A DNA stretch of 46,097 nt from Mycobacterium sp. AT1 (GTDB taxonomy: Bacteria; Actinomycetota; Actinomycetes; Mycobacteriales; Mycobacteriaceae): NCBI RefSeq assembly GCF_002043095.1, contig NZ_MVOC01000025.1, positions 1 through 46,097 on the forward strand. The letters are read 5' to 3'. This document shows, in pieces, positions 42,282 through 46,097 of the stretch (positions are counted from its first letter, which is position 1; each line of letters opens with the position of its first letter). The notes under the pieces are model-generated. The model was not told where the DNA came from. It was given only the letters and a program-made list of their open reading frames with translations, and searched no databases. The translations under genes and the position numbers were made by a program.

Positions 42282-42805
42282 GAGACGTCACGCTCAGCGT
42301 CAACGGGGAGTCGCGCACCGTGGCCGCCGACGTCCGGTCGACGCTGCTCGACCTGCTCCGGGAGACGTTGCACCTCACCGGCACCAAGAAGGGGTGCGAC
42401 CACGGCCTCTGCGGGGCCTGCACCGTCGCCGTCGACGGAGAGCGGGTCGTCAGCTGCCTGACCCTCGCGGCGTCGGTCGACGGCAGTGAGGTTCTCACCG
42501 TCGAAGGCATCGCCGACGGCGACCAATTGCATCCGCTGCAGCAGGCGCTCGTCGACTGCGACGGCTTTCAATGCGGCTTCTGCACCTCGGGCCAGATCTC
42601 GTCGGCGCACGCCATGCTTCACGAACACGCCAGAGGCGACCTGTCCACGGCTTCGTTCGAGGCGGGCCGCGCCACCGTGTGCCACGGTCCGAAGGTGTTG
42701 TTCGAAGACGAGATTCGCGAACGCATGGCCGGCAACATCTGCCGCTGCGGGGCCTACGCCAACATCGTCGAGGCCATCGCGAGCGTGGCGAAGGGGCAGA
42801 AGTGA
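42278..42805 (+). CDS. Molybdenum hydroxylase 2Fe-2S small subunit
   Basis: The protein has 175 residues and carries two [2Fe-2S] clusters that move electrons from the molybdenum site to the FAD subunit. Cluster I cysteines are C40, C45, C48 and C60, and cluster II cysteines are C99, C102, C155 and C157. An insertion of about 30 residues (118-147, with an extra C135) separates the second cluster's pairs. Unlike PaoA it has no Tat signal, which argues for a cytoplasmic enzyme. ATG 42278 overlaps the large-subunit stop, and its own stop overlaps the next start. Confidence 0.93.
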   Translation: MRDVTLSVNGESRTVAADVRSTLLDLLRETLHLTGTKKGCDHGLCGACTVAVDGERVVSCLTLAASVDGSEVLTVEGIADGDQLHPLQQALVDCDGFQCGFCTSGQISSAHAMLHEHARGDLSTASFEAGRATVCHGPKVLFEDEIRERMAGNICRCGAYANIVEAIASVAKGQK

Positions 42806-43788
42806 AGACCTTCGAGTTCGAGCACGCCACCACCGTCGACGGTGCCGTCGACCGCGTCGTCGCGACGGGCGGGAAGTACTACGCCGGTGGGACCAACCTG
42901 CTTGACCTGATGAAGGGGGGCGTCGAAGCGCCGACGGCGCTCGTCGACGTCCGGCGGCTTGGGCTGCGCGACGTCACCGCCACCGAATCGGGCGGCGTCC
43001 TGATCGGATCGGGCGTCACCAACAGCGCGCTGGCCAACCACCCGTCGATCCGCTCTCGGTATCCCGTTCTGTCGCAAGCGATCCTGTCGGGTGCGACGAC
43101 CCAACTACGCAACATGGCGACCGCCGGCGGCAACCTGATGCAGCGCACCCGGTGCCCGTACTTCATGGAAACCGCCTTTGCGCAGTGCAACAAGCGCAAT
43201 CCCGGCTCGGGATGCGCGGCCAAGGACGGCTTCAACCGCGAACACGCACTGTTCGGAGCCAGCGAGTCCTGCGTCGCGATCCATCCGTCCGACATGGCCG
43301 TCGCACTGGCCATCCTCGACGCGACCGTCCACGTGCAGGGACCCGACGGCCGGCGAGACGTGCCCATCGCGGAGTTCTTCCGTCTGCCCGGTGACGAGCC
43401 GCAGCGCGACAACACCCTGCGCACCGCAGAGTTCATCGTCGGCATCGAGCTGCCACCGTCGCCGTTCGAGAAGAACTCCTGGTATCTCAAGGTCCGCGAC
43501 CGGCACAGCTACGCCTTCGCGTTGGTGTCCGTCGCAGCCGGGCTGCGCGTCGAGAACGGCGTCATCAGCGCCGCCGCCGTGGCGTTGGGCGGGGTCGCCC
43601 CGATGCCGTGGCGCGTGGTCGAGGCCGAAGCCGGGCTGATCGGTCAGCCGCCGACCGACGCCGTCTTCCGGACCGCGGCGGAGCGGATCATGGCGGGGGC
43701 TGAGCCGTTGGGCCAGAACGGGTTCAAGGTCGACCTTGGCAAGCACTCGGTGGTGCGCGCACTGTCGACGGCCCTGCGCGTCACCTGA
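42802..43788 (+). CDS. Molybdenum hydroxylase FAD/4Fe-4S medium subunit
   Basis: The protein has 328 residues. FAD-binding motifs are YYAGGTNLLDLMK (27-39) and TAGGNLMQRTRCPYF (108 onward). Four cysteines, C118, C129, C138 and C157, fall in an insertion (RTRCPYFMETAFAQCNKR and SGCAAKDG) that matches the one holding a [4Fe-4S] cluster in PaoB and 4-hydroxybenzoyl-CoA reductase. GTG 42802 overlaps the small-subunit TGA as GTGA. The 3' end overlaps the convergent lipoprotein gene by eight bases. Confidence 0.92.
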   Translation: MKTFEFEHATTVDGAVDRVVATGGKYYAGGTNLLDLMKGGVEAPTALVDVRRLGLRDVTATESGGVLIGSGVTNSALANHPSIRSRYPVLSQAILSGATTQLRNMATAGGNLMQRTRCPYFMETAFAQCNKRNPGSGCAAKDGFNREHALFGASESCVAIHPSDMAVALAILDATVHVQGPDGRRDVPIAEFFRLPGDEPQRDNTLRTAEFIVGIELPPSPFEKNSWYLKVRDRHSYAFALVSVAAGLRVENGVISAAAVALGGVAPMPWRVVEAEAGLIGQPPTDAVFRTAAERIMAGAEPLGQNGFKVDLGKHSVVRALSTALRVT

Positions 43789-44038
43789 GGTCGCCGACGG
43801 TCTTGTCGCGATTGGCATCCTTGCCGCAAAATTCGAGCGTGGCCGCGACGCGCGTCATGACGTCGGAGGTGGAGGCGTTGCGGCCGTTGCGAGCCTTGAG
43901 GAGATTCGCGATGGTGGCACTGCGGGTGTCCTGAGTCATGCCGGTGAAGTCGTGACACGTCGTGGATTCGTCGCCGATCCCCGCGCAACCCGCGAGCGCG
44001 ACACCAATGGCGGCCAACACCGCGACGATTCGGTACAT
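43781..44038 (-). CDS. Small lipoprotein
   Basis: The protein has 85 residues. The signal peptide MYRIVAVLAAIGVALAGC carries a lipobox LAGC with C18 as the lipidated cysteine. The mature part has two further cysteines (in TCHDF and LEFCGKD) that may form a disulfide, and an overall pattern faintly like HdeA-type acid-stress chaperones. This resemblance is weak. TAGCGT (44045-44050, minus strand) six bases upstream of ATG suggests a leaderless transcript. Confidence 0.75.
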   Translation of the reverse strand: MYRIVAVLAAIGVALAGCAGIGDESTTCHDFTGMTQDTRSATIANLLKARNGRNASTSDVMTRVAATLEFCGKDANRDKTVGDLR

Positions 44039-44044
44039 GCCTCG

Positions 44045-44050
44045 ACGCTA
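44045..44050 (-). promoter_or_regulatory. -10 box of leaderless lipoprotein promoter
   Basis: On the minus strand TAGCGT (TANNNT) lies six bases before the ATG at 44038. Confidence 0.45.
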
Positions 44051-44067
44051 CGGTACCCAGCTGTGGC

Positions 44068-44763
44068 TCAGAGGACGACCGAGATCTCGTCACTCAGGTC
44101 ATAGCCCGGGGCAAGGGGGAGAGTGTCACCGCTCCAGAACTTGCCGGGATCGAACCAGTTGGTGTCCTTGTCCGTCGCCAGCAGCCCCATCTCCTGATAC
44201 GTGACGGCGACGGTCTCGGCGCAGTAGGCGGTCTCCAGCCCCACCTTGCGGCGTTCCTCGCGCTTGCGGCCGGTGAGCTTCAGAACCCGGTCGTCCAGAA
44301 TCGGAATCCCCTTGGTCCAGTCGTGCAACGTGGGCACCCGGCCCCGGAACCACCGCGCCGTGAGCTTGGCGGTCGTCGGGAACGCGGTGCCGTCCATCCG
44401 GGCGATGACCTGCAGTAGGTCGTCTTCCTGCTGGCGGGTGGCGTAAGGCGTCATCTGCCGCAGCCAGCACCGCTGACCGTAGGTGAGCATCCACCGCTCG
44501 ACGGCCTGCCGCAGATCGTTGAGCTGAACGCCGCGGTGGTGGCCGCCGCTCCAGAGGCATTCCAGCTTGTCGCCGAGTTCGGCGTGCCAGATCAGCGGCG
44601 GCAGGTCGTCGATCGCCACCGTCATGCCGACGTGGTTGACCGGGGCGTTGGTCATGGTCTGGATTGCGCGATCGGGGCCGGAGTCGCCGCGGAACAGCCA
44701 AATGTCGCCGGTTCGCGTTTCGGCCAATGCGCGTTCGAGCGTCACCGTGTTCGCATTCACCAT
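44068..44763 (-). CDS. Permuted NlpC/P60-like (YiiX-type) putative hydrolase
   Basis: The protein has 231 residues and no signal peptide. H44 (NHVGMTV) near the N-terminus and C181 (AYCAETVAVTYQEMGLL) near the C-terminus match the circularly permuted papain fold of YiiX/YaeF proteins, in which the histidine precedes the cysteine. GDIWLFRGDSGPDRAIQ at the start also fits. The substrate is unknown, possibly an amide or a lipid ester. Starts at ATG 44763 and GTG 44760 are both possible, and a TAAGCT box (44767-44772) favours the latter. It is divergent from a 53-residue gene. Confidence 0.65.
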   Translation of the reverse strand: MVNANTVTLERALAETRTGDIWLFRGDSGPDRAIQTMTNAPVNHVGMTVAIDDLPPLIWHAELGDKLECLWSGGHHRGVQLNDLRQAVERWMLTYGQRCWLRQMTPYATRQQEDDLLQVIARMDGTAFPTTAKLTARWFRGRVPTLHDWTKGIPILDDRVLKLTGRKREERRKVGLETAYCAETVAVTYQEMGLLATDKDTNWFDPGKFWSGDTLPLAPGYDLSDEISVVL

Positions 44764-44824
44764 GGCAGCTTAGGTTCGGCGGGCAGGAGCGAAGCGACCC
44801 GGGGCCATGGTCCAGACTATGGCG

Positions 44825-44986
44825 ATGCGAGGCATCTGGAAGTGGATCGGGCTGGCCGGTGTCGCCGGAGTCATGGCGGGCGGCGCATTGGTCGCGCGGG
44901 ATCAGCGCAAGCGAAATGCCTACACGCCCGACGACATCCGGGCAAAGCTGCACCAGCGACTGGAAGAGTCCGGCGCCAGGGAGTAG
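44825..44986 (+). CDS. Small single-helix membrane protein
   Basis: The protein has 53 residues from ATG 44825 (59 from ATG 44807). A hydrophobic segment (WIGLAGVAGVMAGGALVA) is followed by a basic patch and a charged helix (DDIRAKLHQRLEESGARE). I recall similar short actinobacterial proteins but no known function. It ends five bases from the convergent cyclase stop. It is short enough to be missed by automated callers. Confidence 0.6.
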   Translation: MRGIWKWIGLAGVAGVMAGGALVARDQRKRNAYTPDDIRAKLHQRLEESGARE

Positions 44987-44991
44987 CAGCT

Positions 44992-45771
44992 CTAGCTCGC
45001 AACCGCATACAGCCGGTGAATGCCGTTGAATCCCTTCAGTTCGACGTCCCTGCCCCCGTCGACGGTGACGTCGTCGCCAAGGGCGTCGCGCACGGACTCG
45101 CTGATCAGGATTTCGCCGCCGTCGGCTGCCGCGGCGACTCTGGCCGCCATCGCCACGTTGCGGCCGAACAGGTCGTCGCCGCGGCGCACCGACTTGCCGG
45201 CGTGAATGCCGATGCGCACCCGGATTCCGTTGGGCCGCTTGGCAAGGTCGCGCTGTAGGTCCATGCTGCACCAGACCGCCTGCTCGGGTCGCGCGAAGGC
45301 GATCATGAATCCGTCGCCCTGGCTCTTGACGACGTAGCCGGAGTGACGTTTGACCAGGCGGCTCACCGTCTTGTCGTGCCGGTCGATGAGGCGGACCCAG
45401 GCGCGGTCGCCGATGCGTTCGTTGAGCGCTGTCGACCCTTCGATGTCGGAGAACACGATGGCGACCCGTCCGTTCGGGGCCAGCCGGGCCAGGTCGGGGC
45501 GTTCGACGGCCGCCCAGTCGGCGAGGTCCTCGATGTTGGATCGGACGGCTGTGCCGAATCCTTCCTTGCGGAAGATGTTTGCGGTTTGCCAGACGGTCTT
45601 GACGGCTTCGCGTCCGCCGGACACCAGGTTGGTCCGGGTGTCGAGCCGGCGCTGCAGTTCACCCAGTTCCTCGTCGCGCTTCTTCACCCGCTGCCACAGG
45701 ACGGCGATGGCGCAGGCTTCGGCGGCGGCCACGGCGAGCAGCAGGTAGATCGCGATCATCGGTAGCGACAC
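44992..45771 (-). CDS. Membrane-anchored class III adenylate cyclase
   Basis: The protein has 259 residues from GTG 45771 (ATG 45759 is possible). One N-terminal transmembrane helix (about 5-26) and a coiled-coil linker (about 28-50) lead to a cyclase homology domain (about 100-259). Metal aspartates D109 (FSDIEGST) and D153 (QGDGF), substrate-specifying K149 and D200, and transition-state N205 and R211 are all present, so conversion of ATP to cAMP is expected. A GATAAT box lies six bases before the GTG. It probably needs to dimerise. What it senses is unknown. Confidence 0.88.
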   Translation of the reverse strand: MSLPMIAIYLLLAVAAAEACAIAVLWQRVKKRDEELGELQRRLDTRTNLVSGGREAVKTVWQTANIFRKEGFGTAVRSNIEDLADWAAVERPDLARLAPNGRVAIVFSDIEGSTALNERIGDRAWVRLIDRHDKTVSRLVKRHSGYVVKSQGDGFMIAFARPEQAVWCSMDLQRDLAKRPNGIRVRIGIHAGKSVRRGDDLFGRNVAMAARVAAAADGGEILISESVRDALGDDVTVDGGRDVELKGFNGIHRLYAVAS

Positions 45772-45827
45772 CGGTTGATTATCAATGCCGGTGCCGCGTC
45801 GGCGTCGACGCCTGCCTGCCGTTTCGG

Positions 45828-46097
45828 TTACGGGCCTGGTTCGGCGAGGAGTCGTTCGGGGTGGTGGAGGTAGTTCAGTCGGGCTTGCCCGACGTCGAGT
45901 GGTGGTGGGGGTATCCACTGGACACCCTCGGGGCCGACGGTGACGGTCCAGCCTTGTTCGGCGAGGCGGTTGTCCCCGCCGCAGGCGAAGACCACTTCGT
46001 CGATGTTGGTCTGCCCGTTCTTGGCCCACCCGTTGGTGTGGTGCACCTGGGTCCCGTAGCCGGGGACGGTGCAGCCCGGTTTGGTGCACCCGCGGTC
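45828..46097 (-). CDS. 13E12-repeat/HNH endonuclease protein, C-terminal end
   Basis: The last 89 codons of a gene continue beyond the right edge of the window. The residues read [15 protein letters not shown], then [10 protein letters not shown] and FACGGDNRL, giving two CxxxxC-like cysteines and the HH...N of an HNH domain. DUF222 (13E12 repeat) proteins, abundant and often repeated in mycobacteria, end this way. The N-terminal DUF222 part is not in the window. It is upstream of the cyclase on the same strand with 56 bases between. Function is uncertain, with some members linked to mobile DNA. Confidence 0.8.
   Translation of the reverse strand, partial: DRGCTKPGCTVPGYGTQVHHTNGWAKNGQTNIDEVVFACGGDNRLAEQGWTVTVGPEGVQWIPPPPLDVGQARLNYLHHPERLLAEPGP

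Overview
The window is a 46 kb chromosomal segment of a fast-growing mycobacterium (Mycolicibacterium type). It is GC-rich, uses GTG starts freely, shows many leaderless promoters, and its left half follows the gene order I recall for M. tuberculosis Rv1092c to Rv1112: coaA, glyA, desA2, phoH2, a NodB deacetylase, fum, glpX, a DUF4245 protein, an AI-2E family permease, a 3beta-hydroxysteroid dehydrogenase, xseB, xseA, an Rv1109c-like protein, ispH, an Rv1111c-like protein and ychF. No rRNA, tRNA, CRISPR, insertion sequence or prophage was seen.

Region 1 (1-12.5 kb) is core metabolism. It holds pantothenate kinase, a DUF885 metallopeptidase-like protein, a long-form serine hydroxymethyltransferase, an acyl-ACP desaturase, the PIN-PhoH toxin/helicase with a probable 44-residue upstream partner (phoAT position) whose sequence also folds strongly, a cell-wall deacetylase, a CPA1 antiporter, fumarase and class II fructose bisphosphatase.

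Region 2 (12.5-20.2 kb, minus strand) is an accessory block: 3beta-HSD, arylsulfatase, HAD phosphatase, formylglycine-generating enzyme, epimerase and short-chain dehydrogenase. Two sites that match the KstR sterol-regulator consensus lie in front of the 3beta-HSD and the epimerase. A steroid or sulfated-steroid role is therefore a reasonable, untested idea.

Region 3 (20.2-25.7 kb) returns to conserved housekeeping genes (xseBA, ispH, ychF). Region 4 (25.7-31.1 kb) has a PLP dehydratase with an NTF2-like partner, a methyltransferase, and a kmtR-CDF-kinase operon for nickel/cobalt homeostasis, followed by small secreted or membrane proteins.

Region 5 (31.2-43.8 kb) is a catabolic cluster of two divergent operons. 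Leftward: aldehyde dehydrogenase, MFS importer, FAD monooxygenase, cupin and Old Yellow Enzyme. Rightward: GAF-PucR activator, a second FAD monooxygenase and a three-subunit molybdenum hydroxylase of the PaoABC type. The monooxygenases resemble 2,6-dihydroxypyridine hydroxylase, which suggests degradation of a hydroxylated (hetero)aromatic aldehyde or N-heterocycle. The substrate is unknown.

Region 6 (43.8-46.1 kb) has a small lipoprotein, a permuted NlpC/P60-like protein, a 53-residue membrane protein, an intact class III adenylate cyclase and the C-terminal end of a 13E12/HNH protein. Palindromes are prominent: a 26-bp perfect bidirectional terminator, and two copies of a 55-nt palindromic element that keep the same loop while their stems differ.
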